A stretch of DNA of 10,158 nt, from positions 1-10,158 of the forward strand of contig JBBISU010000107.1 of the NCBI GenBank assembly GCA_037441225.1, read 5' to 3'. A model generated the notes under the pieces. That model saw only the letters and a list, made by a program, of their open reading frames with translations, did not search any database and was not told the DNA's origin. The stretch's first letter is position 1, and each line of letters begins with the position of its first letter. The position numbers and the translations under genes are program-made. Below, in pieces: positions 1 through 6,108 of the stretch. This DNA comes from JBBFMJ01 sp037441225 (GTDB lineage: Bacteria; Acidobacteriota; Thermoanaerobaculia; UBA2201).

Positions 1-66
1 TTTTAAAAATTTTAATTACCAGACAGCCTCTGAAGAACCTGCGACTACAATTTATTTATAATTGAC

Positions 67-86
67 GGGTCGCACAAGTGCGACCC
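67..86. repeat. GC-rich hairpin repeat, copy 1 (REP-like)
   Basis: A perfect 9-bp inverted repeat, GGGTCGCAC / GTGCGACCC, is separated by only AA, so as RNA it would form an 8-bp stem with a CAAG loop. It is far richer in GC than the surrounding DNA, lies in non-coding sequence upstream of the photolyase gene, and is followed by CCTAC. A near-identical copy lies at 10072-10091. Two intergenic copies in 10 kb suggest a dispersed REP/MITE-like family. It has no open reading frame of its own, and its role is not visible from the sequence. Confidence 0.75.
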
Positions 87-142
87 CTACACTGCTCCTT
101 TATTTTCATATATCAAATATTGAAATGCATTTTTCATCTAAA

Positions 143-151
143 TGTTAAAAT
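143..151 (+). promoter_or_regulatory. Extended -10 promoter for photolyase, probably leaderless
   Basis: TG-T-TAAAAT matches the extended -10 pattern TGnTAnnAT. It ends six bases before the ATG at 158, so transcription would begin at or next to the start codon. No Shine-Dalgarno sequence is visible before this ATG. A TTGAAA at 120-125 could be a -35 box, but its 20-bp spacing is poor. The same arrangement is seen before the EamA and LKR genes. Confidence 0.45.
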
Positions 152-157
152 ATTAAA

Positions 158-1426
158 ATGGAAAAGGAAAAGGTTGAAGTTTTATGGTTTAGGAATAATT
201 TGAGGTGCAGGGATAATCCTTTATTTTTAAAAAAAGAATATAAGGTTTTGCCAGTTTTTATTTTTCAAAGGGAAAAAAATAATTTAAGGGCAAATTTTAT
301 CTTTAAAACAATTTTAAGTCTAAAAGAAGATTTAAAAAATATGGATTTGGATTTAGTTTTGTTTTATGGAAAGTTAGAAAGTGTATTTGATTATATAAAA
401 GAAAAATTTGAAATTGTAAAAATTTATACTTCTTATGATAACAATTTTGCAGGAGAAGAAAAAAAATTAAAAGAAAAGTATGATTTAGATATAATTTATG
501 ATTCTTTTTTCATAGAGCCAAGAAAAATTTTATCAAAAGAAGCCAAGCCATATAAAGTTTTTTCACATTTTAAGGAAAAGGCATTTAAATTTTTAGATGA
601 ATATCCTTTAATTGAATATAAATCAGATAAAAGTTTAAAACTTATAAATTTTGAATTTGAAAAAATAATTTCTTTAAAAGAAAATAAAATTGATAAGTTG
701 CCAGTAAAATTAGAAAGTTTTGATTCAAAAAAAGAAGAAATTAAATTTGAAGGTGCCCTTTCCAAACCAGAGGAGCTTTTAAAAAGGTTTGAAGGAATAA
801 TTGAAAATTATGAAAAGGAAAGAGATTTCCCTTATTTGAATTCCACTTCCCTTTTAAGTGTCCATTTAAGGTATGGAACAATTTCTATAAGAGAAGTTTT
901 AAGATGGGCATTAAAGCAGGATAAAAGAAAAAAATTTATAGAAGAATTAATTTGGAGGGAGTTTTTTAATTATCTTTTTTTTCATTTTCCTGAAGCAGAA
1001 AATAAGGGTTTAAGGCAATTAAAAATAAAATGGTATGGAGAGGAAAAAGATTTTGAAAAATGGAAAAAAGGTAAAACGGGAGTTCCCCTTGTGGATGCTG
1101 GGATGAGGCAGCTTTTATCCGAAGGTTTTATTCACAACAGAGTTAGGATGGTTGTTGCTGATTATCTTGTTAAAAATTTGAAGATAAACTGGAAATTTGG
1201 AGAAAATTATTTTGAAGAAAAACTTTTAGATTATGAGAAGACATCAAATATTGGAAACTGGCAGTGGGTTTCTGGAATTGGTGCAGATCCAAAATTTTTA
1301 TACAGGAAATTTAATCCTTTCCTTCAAAGCAAAAAATTTGACCCTCAGTGTCTTTACATAAAAAAATATGTCTCTGAACTTAAAAATTTAACACCTTCAA
1401 AAATCCATAAAGGAGAAATTTTATGA
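158..1426 (+). CDS. phr: Deoxyribodipyrimidine photolyase (CPD class I type)
   Basis: This flavoprotein uses blue/near-UV light to split UV-induced cyclobutane pyrimidine dimers in DNA. The 422-residue protein has the N-terminal alpha/beta photolyase domain (about residues 6-130, starting VLWFRNNLR) and the helical FAD-binding domain (about 220-415). FAD-domain signatures include ELIWREFF (263-270), TGVPLVDAGMRQL (307-319), HNRVRM (326-331) and NWQW (367-370). By alignment from memory with E. coli PhrB, the electron-transfer tryptophan triad is intact as W292, W345 and W368, and N364 matches the FAD-proximal asparagine N378. It is somewhat shorter than E. coli PhrB (472 aa), mostly through a compact linker and C-terminus. 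The ATG at 158 has no Shine-Dalgarno and lies just after a -10 box. The stop overlaps the next start as ATGA, so the two genes are probably co-translated. A related cryptochrome function cannot be excluded but is less likely given the class I motifs. Confidence 0.93.
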   Translation: MEKEKVEVLWFRNNLRCRDNPLFLKKEYKVLPVFIFQREKNNLRANFIFKTILSLKEDLKNMDLDLVLFYGKLESVFDYIKEKFEIVKIYTSYDNNFAGEEKKLKEKYDLDIIYDSFFIEPRKILSKEAKPYKVFSHFKEKAFKFLDEYPLIEYKSDKSLKLINFEFEKIISLKENKIDKLPVKLESFDSKKEEIKFEGALSKPEELLKRFEGIIENYEKERDFPYLNSTSLLSVHLRYGTISIREVLRWALKQDKRKKFIEELIWREFFNYLFFHFPEAENKGLRQLKIKWYGEEKDFEKWKKGKTGVPLVDAGMRQLLSEGFIHNRVRMVVADYLVKNLKINWKFGENYFEEKLLDYEKTSNIGNWQWVSGIGADPKFLYRKFNPFLQSKKFDPQCLYIKKYVSELKNLTPSKIHKGEIL

Positions 1427-2489
1427 AGCCAAAAATTGTAATTTCAAGGTGCATAAATTTTGAAGCAACAAGATATAATGGAGGAATTGTAAAAGATGAA
1501 TTTGCAGAAAAATTGGGAAAATATGTAGATTATATAACTGTCTGTCCTGAAGTTGACATTGGTTTGGGGATTCCAAGGGATCCTTTAATTGTCTTTAAAA
1601 AAGGAAAGGATTTTAGATTTTTACAAGAGAAAACAAATTTGGATTTAACTGATAAAATTTTAAATTTTTCAGAGATATTTTTAAGTTCTTTAAAGGATGT
1701 AGATGGATTTTTCCTCAAAAAATCTTCACCAAGTTGTGGGTACTCTGGAACAAATGTTTATTATGAAAGGGATGGTAAAAGATATGTATATAAAGGTAAA
1801 GGTATCTTTGCTTTAAAAATTGAGGAAAAATTTCCTTACCTTCCAGTTGAAGATGAAGGCAGGTTAAAAAATGAAGAGATAAAATTTCATTATCTTGTAA
1901 GGATTTTTTCTTTTTTTGAATTAAAAAATTTAGNNNNNNNNNNNNNNNNNNNNNNNNNNNNNNNNNNNNNNNNNNNNNNNNNNNNNNNNNNNNNNNNNNN
2001 NNNNNNNNNNNNNNNNNNNNNNNNNNNNNNNNNATAAAATTTCATTATCTTGTAAGGATTTTTTCTTTTTTTGAATTAAAAAATTTAGAAATAAAAAAAC
2101 TTTTGAAATTTCATCAAAATCATAAGTATCTTTTAATGGCATACAATCAAAGAACTTTAAATAATTTAGGTCAAATTTTAGCAGGTTATAATAAAAAAAA
2201 TTTAAAAGAAATTGTTTCTAAATATCAGGAAAATTTTTATGGAGCATTTTCAAGAAAAATAAACAGGAAATCAAATGTAAATGTGATATTGCATATTTAT
2301 GGATATTTCAAAGAAAAAATAAATGAAAAGGAAAGAAAACATTTTTTAAATTTAGTTGAAAAGTACAAAAATAATGAGATTGAATTAAATTTAATAATTG
2401 AAATTTTAAGAAACTTTGCTTTAAGGTTTGAAAACAATTATCTTTTAAATCAAAAATATTTAAATCCTTTTCCTGAAGAATTGATTTGA
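1423..2489 (+). CDS. TudS/DUF523-DUF1722 fusion protein (interrupted by an assembly gap)
   Basis: The N-terminal half is a DUF523 domain. Members called TudS are [4Fe-4S] thiouracil desulfidases. The three expected cluster cysteines are present as C10 (ISRC), C41 (CPEVDIGLG) and C105 (SPSCG). The C-terminal half is DUF1722 (YbgA-like), recognisable from FHQNHKYLLMAYNQ, the HIYGYFK segment and the ending YLNPFPEEL. The reading frame is broken by 100 Ns at 1934-2033, but the 55 bases before the gap recur exactly after it. Removing the Ns and one copy (155 bases) puts both halves in the same frame and gives 303 residues, close to what I recall for DUF523-DUF1722 fusions. The start at 1423 has AGGAG at 1411-1415 and overlaps the photolyase stop. 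E. coli ybgA also sits beside phr, so the pairing is conserved. The substrate here is unproven; thiolated pyrimidines are the family-based guess. Confidence 0.88.
1934..2033. other. Assembly gap of 100 Ns, probably artefactual
   Basis: Exactly 100 Ns separate two identical 55-base stretches, 1879-1933 and 2034-2088. A 55-base exact end overlap is what a k-mer assembler and scaffolder leave when two contigs abut but are not merged. The reading frame on the two sides agrees only if one copy and the Ns are removed. No sequence is therefore likely to be missing here. Confidence 0.88.
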
Positions 2490-2560
2490 ATAAAAAATAA
2501 TCTTGTTTCTTTTCTTTTTAATTTTTTTTAAACTGGTTTTAACAGAAAGCAAAGGTTAAT

Positions 2561-2587
2561 AAAAAATGGGCAATTTTAGAATTGCCC
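2561..2587 (-). terminator. Intrinsic terminator of the pilin gene
   Basis: Read on the minus strand, an 8-bp perfect stem GGGCAATT / AATTGCCC with a 4-nt loop (2568-2587) is followed by one A and then six Ts (2566-2561). It lies about 60 bases past the pilin stop codon. On the plus strand no T-run follows the stem, so it fits the minus-strand gene rather than the photolyase operon that ends at 2489. Confidence 0.8.
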
Positions 2588-2649
2588 TTAAAGCGGCAAA
2601 AATTTAAGACCTATGACATTCAGTTTTTTCTCTACTTAAATTTTAATTC

Positions 2650-3228
2650 TTATTCTACCCAATTTCCCTGTCTATAATATAATATCCTAATCTTTCCAGA
2701 GGTTGGATAAACCCTCACAACTCCTTGAATTTTCTTTTTGTCTGTAAAATAAATACTTCCTGCTGAAGAGGAGCCGTAGGGTGAAAAACTACAAATGTTG
2801 CTTTCTCCAAATTTTATTGGATCCTCTGGATTTTTTATTTTTTTATTTGTCTCTGGTTCCCTTAAATTTTTTGATAATATTCCCGGCTTTATATGCTCTG
2901 AAAATTCTATTCTTCTATAACCCGTTAAAGGTTTGTCTATATTATTTTCAATGTCCTTCTTTCTTATTCCATTCCCATTTCCATCTTTGTAAATTCTATA
3001 CCTTAAGCTTAAATCTTCATTTAAATCAAATTTAATTCCTACATAAACATTTCTTGTTATTGCTTCCTGCCTTGCACCTCTTAATATATTTACTGTATCC
3101 CTTAAACTTTTCTCCAAAGAAAATCTTTTTAAAAAATAATTTGTAAAGGCAGGGAGAGAAATTGATAAAAATAAACCAACTATGAATAATACAACGAGCA
3201 TTTCTATAAGTGAATATCCTTTTTTCAT
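2650..3228 (-). CDS. Type IV pilin / pseudopilin (GspH/FimT-like)
   Basis: This is a small pilus or secretion-pseudopilus subunit, made as an inner-membrane prepilin and processed by prepilin peptidase. The N-terminus MKKG|YSLIEMLVVL is a type III signal: short basic leader, cleavage after G4, and glutamate at mature position +5 (E9). A hydrophobic helix of about 20 residues follows, and then a hydrophilic globular domain with a GspH/FimT-like end (GVVRVYPTSGKIRI). The ATG at 3228 is chosen because a perfect GGAGG (3238-3234) lies five bases upstream. A TTG at 3240 would extend the ORF by four residues, but it lies within that ribosome-binding site. The protein is 192 residues. It is downstream of comEA on the same strand but separated from it by a terminator hairpin. 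Role in competence pili or type II secretion cannot be separated from sequence; the comEA neighbour favours DNA uptake. Confidence 0.85.
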   Translation of the reverse strand: MKKGYSLIEMLVVLFIVGLFLSISLPAFTNYFLKRFSLEKSLRDTVNILRGARQEAITRNVYVGIKFDLNEDLSLRYRIYKDGNGNGIRKKDIENNIDKPLTGYRRIEFSEHIKPGILSKNLREPETNKKIKNPEDPIKFGESNICSFSPYGSSSAGSIYFTDKKKIQGVVRVYPTSGKIRILYYRQGNWVE

Positions 3229-3241
3229 ATTTTCCTCCAAA

Positions 3242-3269
3242 TAAAAAGCGGGGCTTTTGGTGCCCCGCT
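3242..3269 (-). terminator. Terminator or attenuator between comEA and the pilin gene
   Basis: On the minus strand an 8-bp GC-rich stem, AGCGGGGC / GCCCCGCT, with a 7-nt loop (3269-3247) begins three bases after the comEA stop codon and runs into a five-T tract (3246-3242). This is a textbook intrinsic terminator. The pilin Shine-Dalgarno begins at 3238, only a few bases beyond it, so there is no room for a promoter between them. The pilin must be read through this site or transcribed from a promoter inside or before comEA. Confidence 0.85.
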
Positions 3270-3271
3270 CT

Positions 3272-3589
3272 TTAATTTTTCCTCCTTGAAATTTTTATCT
3301 TTTCTTTCAAGGTTGTCTCACCGGAAATGGAAATGTAGGGTTTTAAGGTCTCAAATAACTTTTTTCCAATTCCCTTGACAAGCATCAAATCTTCTAACTT
3401 CTGAAACTTTCCATTTTTTTCTCTAAACTCAACTATCCTCTTTGCCACTACATCACCAATCCTTGGGAGAAGCTTTAAATCCTGTAAGGAAGCAGTATTT
3501 ATGTTTACTGTTCCTTTTTGGCTTGGCACATCAGCCAAGAGCCCTAAACAAAAACCTAAAACCAAAATTACTGCAAAAAAGTGTTTCAT
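3272..3589 (-). CDS. comEA: ComEA-like helix-hairpin-helix DNA-binding protein
   Basis: ComEA proteins bind incoming double-stranded DNA outside the cytoplasmic membrane and help pull it in during natural transformation. The 105-residue protein starts with a hydrophobic export signal (MKHFFAVILVLGFCLGLLA, probable cleavage near residue 19-20). A ComEA-type domain follows, beginning VNINTAS at about residues 28-34, with two helix-hairpin-helix motifs: LLPRIGDVVAKRI and LMLVKGIGKKLFETL. The tail is lysine/arginine rich. The length fits periplasmic, single-domain ComEA rather than the longer membrane-anchored Bacillus form. The ATG at 3589 has a near-perfect AAGGAGGT (3600-3593). A cysteine in the signal (FCLG) is a weak lipobox, so I prefer signal peptidase I. 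The next gene encodes a pilin, consistent with a DNA-uptake role. Confidence 0.9.
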   Translation of the reverse strand: MKHFFAVILVLGFCLGLLADVPSQKGTVNINTASLQDLKLLPRIGDVVAKRIVEFREKNGKFQKLEDLMLVKGIGKKLFETLKPYISISGETTLKEKIKISRRKN

Positions 3590-3791
3590 AAGACCTCCTT
3601 AAAATTTTTTATTTCCCGCCACCCCTTCACACCAAATTAAAATGCATCCCTTATGCCAGAACCATCAAAATTCATAAGTTACGGATAAATGATATTTTTT
3701 TAAATTTTTTAGATAGAAAAAGATTTTTCAAAGATAGGGAAAATTTTTTTCCTTGGAAAAATTTTTTTCTAATTCTTAAAGGAAAATCAGT

Positions 3792-4649
3792 TTATTTAAA
3801 TAAAGCAAGGATGATTGAACCAAGGAGCATTATAAGAGTTCCTAAAAGCTTTTCCAAAATCTTTTCTTCTTTAAAAAAGAATTTCCCTGATAAAACAGAA
3901 AACAAAATTGACAATCTTTTAAGGGCTATTACATATACAACGGGAGCAAGGGAGTAAGCAGTAAATTGAATAATGCTTAATAAAAATGTAAAAAACCCCA
4001 AAGGCATTAAATTCTTTAAATCTTTTATAGAAAAGAATTCCCTTTTAAAGATCGAAAAAAATAAATAACCAAGGGACATTAAGATAAAATAATTAAAAAT
4101 AAAGGAATCAACAGTAGAAATTTCAATGCATTTTTTCCCAATGGCAGAATCAAAACTAAAAATTAAAGCAACTATGAACATCAATCTTGAACCCTTTTCT
4201 TTAAACAAGGCAATAAAAGGTGAAAATACTCCTTCCCTGTACTGGGAGATATTTAAAATATAACTTCCAAAAACAATTAAAAGAACTCCCACTATCCCGC
4301 TATGAGTTATTTTATCTTTTAAGAATAATTTTGAAAACAAAAATAAAGGAAGGGGGGTTATTGATAAAAGTGGAATAGTAAGGGATAGTCTCCAGAAAGA
4401 AATTGCTTTTATATAAAGAAGGAGGGCTAAAATTTCAAGGGGTACTATTAAAGATAAAAGCAAAATGTTTCTTAAATCAATAAAATTTTCTTTGAAAATT
4501 AAAAAATAAATAAAAATAAAAATTGCTGATATGAAGACCTTACCCTGAGCAATTATAAAAGGGGAAAGTTTTTCTGAAACTTTTTTTGTCCAAATATCTA
4601 AAAAAGTTGTAATTAAAGCACAAAACAAAGATAAAAAAAACCAGAGCAT
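3792..4649 (-). CDS. EamA/DMT-family transporter
   Basis: This is an integral membrane protein of the drug/metabolite transporter superfamily, which exports or imports small metabolites, often amino acids. The 285 residues form about ten hydrophobic helices in two EamA-like repeats (about 1-135 and 150-285). Each half ends in the typical pattern of a charged loop followed by a small-residue helix, for example KEEKILEKLLGTLIMLLGSII near the C-terminus. The ATG at 4649 has no Shine-Dalgarno and sits six bases after a -10 box, suggesting a leaderless message. It is divergent from glnA, and the two promoters are nearly adjacent, which could allow joint nitrogen control. The substrate cannot be named from sequence; an amino acid is a context-based guess only. 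Confidence 0.85.
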   Translation of the reverse strand: MLWFFLSLFCALITTFLDIWTKKVSEKLSPFIIAQGKVFISAIFIFIYFLIFKENFIDLRNILLLSLIVPLEILALLLYIKAISFWRLSLTIPLLSITPLPLFLFSKLFLKDKITHSGIVGVLLIVFGSYILNISQYREGVFSPFIALFKEKGSRLMFIVALIFSFDSAIGKKCIEISTVDSFIFNYFILMSLGYLFFSIFKREFFSIKDLKNLMPLGFFTFLLSIIQFTAYSLAPVVYVIALKRLSILFSVLSGKFFFKEEKILEKLLGTLIMLLGSIILALFK

Positions 4650-4655
4650 TCATAA

Positions 4656-4684
4656 ATTAAAACATTTTTTTTAAAAGAAATCAA
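4656..4684 (-). promoter_or_regulatory. Sigma70-type promoter for the EamA gene
   Basis: On the minus strand TTGATT (4684-4679) and TTTAAT (4661-4656) are 17 bp apart, with TG at 4664-4663 forming an extended -10. Only six bases separate the -10 box from the ATG at 4649, so the transcript would start at or near the start codon. Its -35 box is four bases from the glnA -35 box on the other strand. Confidence 0.55.
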
Positions 4685-4688
4685 AAAC

Positions 4689-4717
4689 TTGACTTTTGCA
4701 TTTTGACATAGTATAAT
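4689..4717 (+). promoter_or_regulatory. Sigma70-type promoter for glnA
   Basis: TTGACT (4689-4694) and TATAAT (4712-4717) are separated by exactly 17 bp, one mismatch from the ideal housekeeping promoter. The predicted transcription start is about 4724, leaving a short leader that contains AAAGGAG (4734-4740) seven bases before the ATG at 4748. This is the strongest promoter match in the window. Confidence 0.8.
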
Positions 4718-4732
4718 GTTTCAAAATGCAAA
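4695..4732. promoter_or_regulatory. Operator-like 12-bp inverted repeat over the glnA -10 box
   Basis: The arms TTTGCATTTTGA (4695-4706) and TCAAAATGCAAA (4721-4732) are perfect reverse complements with a 14-bp spacer. The spacer contains the whole TATAAT box. The left arm fills most of the -35/-10 spacer and the right arm covers the predicted start site. Because transcription should start inside the right arm, the RNA would not contain both arms, so a DNA-binding repressor site is more likely than an RNA hairpin. It does not match the TGTNA-N7-TNACA pattern of Bacillus GlnR/TnrA sites. Confidence 0.65.
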
Positions 4733-4747
4733 GAAAGGAGTTTTATT

Positions 4748-6076
4748 ATGTTGAAAAAAGAAGATATTTTGAAATTTTGCAAGGAAGAAAATGTTCAATT
4801 TATGCGTTTGATGTTTACGGATATGCTTGGAATTGTAAAAAATGTAGAAATTCCAAGGAGCCAGTTTGAAAAGGCATTGGAAGGGGATATTCTGTTTGAC
4901 GGCTCATCTATTGAAGGTTTTACAAGGATTGAAGAATCAGATATGCTTTTAGTTCCTGACTTGAATTCTTTTGCTATTTTCCCCTGGGAGCATAATGGAA
5001 AAAAGGTAGGGCGTCTTATTTGTGATATTTATATGCCTGATGGAAAATGCTTTGAGGGATGCCCAAGGCAATGTTTAAAAAAAATGGAAGAAAAAGCAAA
5101 GAAAATGGGCCTTAAAATGGTCTGTGGTCCAGAAGTTGAATTTTTCTTGTTTCAAAGAAATGAAAAGGGTGAGCCAATTCCAACAACCCATGATGTTGGC
5201 TCTTATTTTGATTTAACACCTGTTGATTTAGGCGAAAGGGCAAGGAGAGAAATTGTTGAAGCATCAGAAAGGATGGGCTTTGAAATAGAGGCAGCACATC
5301 ATGAAGTTGCCCCGGGTCAGCATGAGATTGATTTCAAATATGCTGATGCTTTAACTTCAGCAGATAGAGTTATAACCTTAAAATTTATTATAAAAAGGGT
5401 TGCTTTAAACCACAATTTACATGCTTCCTTTATGCCAAAACCTGTTTATGGGGTAAATGGCTCTGGTATGCATACCCATCAATCGCTTTTAGATATGGAA
5501 GGAAATAATAAATTTTTTGATCCAAAAAATAAATATCAATTAAGTGAAATTGCTTTAAACTATATTGGAGGGATTTTGGAAAATGTTTCATCTTTTGTGG
5601 CAATTACAAATCCTTTGGTAAATTCTTTCAAGCGCCTTGTCCCTGGATATGAAGCGCCTGTAAATGTTGCCTGGTCTGAAAAGAACAGGTCACCTTTGGT
5701 TAGAGTTCCTGCAAGGAGGGGTATGTCAACGAGGTGCGAAGTGAGAGTTCCAGATCCTTCCTGCAATCCTTATCTTGCTTTTGCAGTTATGCTTGCCTCT
5801 GGCTTGGATGGGATTGAAAAAAAGATAGACCCTGGTCCACCTGTAAATGAAAATATTTTTGAGATGAGTGAAAGGAAAAAAAGAAAATACAAGATAAGAC
5901 AACTTCCAGCAAACTTGTGGGAAGCACTTCAAAAATTTAAAAAATCAAAATTGATGAGAGAGACATTGGGAGAGCATATCTTTCAACATTTTATAATTGC
6001 AAAGGAAGAAGAATGGAAAAGCTACATTGAAATAATTCATCCATGGGAACATGAACAATATTTGGCAAATTACTAA
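4748..6076 (+). CDS. glnA: Glutamine synthetase, type I (GSI-alpha-like)
   Basis: The enzyme makes glutamine from glutamate, ammonia and ATP, in a cytoplasmic dodecamer. The 442 residues match GSI-alpha (Bacillus enzyme about 444). Visible landmarks are DGSSIEGF (51-58), metal ligands in GPEVEF (E129, E131) and HEVAPGQHEIDF (E186, E193), NGSGMHTHQSL (237-247, H242), KRLVPGYEAP (295-304, flap glutamate E302), and STRCEVRVPDP (327-337, R329, E331, R333). R60, in GFTRIEESD, aligns with B. subtilis R62, a residue tied to feedback inhibition in the alpha type. The adenylylation tyrosine of GSI-beta (NLYDLP) is replaced by arginine (R384, in KIRQLP), so control by adenylylation is not expected. Transcriptional control through the upstream dyad is a plausible substitute. 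The start has AAAGGAG seven bases upstream. Confidence 0.96.
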   Translation: MLKKEDILKFCKEENVQFMRLMFTDMLGIVKNVEIPRSQFEKALEGDILFDGSSIEGFTRIEESDMLLVPDLNSFAIFPWEHNGKKVGRLICDIYMPDGKCFEGCPRQCLKKMEEKAKKMGLKMVCGPEVEFFLFQRNEKGEPIPTTHDVGSYFDLTPVDLGERARREIVEASERMGFEIEAAHHEVAPGQHEIDFKYADALTSADRVITLKFIIKRVALNHNLHASFMPKPVYGVNGSGMHTHQSLLDMEGNNKFFDPKNKYQLSEIALNYIGGILENVSSFVAITNPLVNSFKRLVPGYEAPVNVAWSEKNRSPLVRVPARRGMSTRCEVRVPDPSCNPYLAFAVMLASGLDGIEKKIDPGPPVNENIFEMSERKKRKYKIRQLPANLWEALQKFKKSKLMRETLGEHIFQHFIIAKEEEWKSYIEIIHPWEHEQYLANY

Positions 6077-6108
6077 ATATTTTAAAGCTATCCAATAATT
6101 TACAAAAT

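Noticed and set aside
21..50. A GC-richer stretch near the left edge, perhaps another repeat or a gene end.
   Set aside because: Only one copy is visible, no good stem forms and no coding frame can be followed, so nothing can be supported from this window.
496..765. Antisense open frames inside the photolyase, and similar ones inside glnA, the acyl-CoA dehydrogenase, LKR and SDH.
   Set aside because: Each lies wholly within a well-supported gene in another frame, has unnatural composition and no recognisable motif or ribosome site.
1879..2088. A genuine 55-bp direct repeat or insertion target duplication.
   Set aside because: The two copies abut a run of exactly 100 Ns and the reading frame is restored by removing one copy, so an assembly artefact explains it better.
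2103..2489. A separate small gene starting at an internal ATG after the N gap.
   Set aside because: It is the DUF1722 half of the upstream DUF523 gene. Once the duplicated 55 bases and the Ns are removed the frames join, and conserved DUF1722 residues begin before this ATG.
3229..3240. TTG start for the pilin at 3240.
   Set aside because: The TTG and following codons are the GGAGG ribosome-binding site of the ATG at 3228, which also gives a normal short prepilin leader.
3738..3769. AT-rich repeats of GGAAAA-T7 type after the EamA gene, as a terminator.
   Set aside because: The best hairpin has only six mostly A-T pairs and no T-run in the right place on the minus strand; it could be chance in such AT-rich DNA. 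The rest of the 3590-3791 spacer showed no convincing site, and no comEA promoter stood out.
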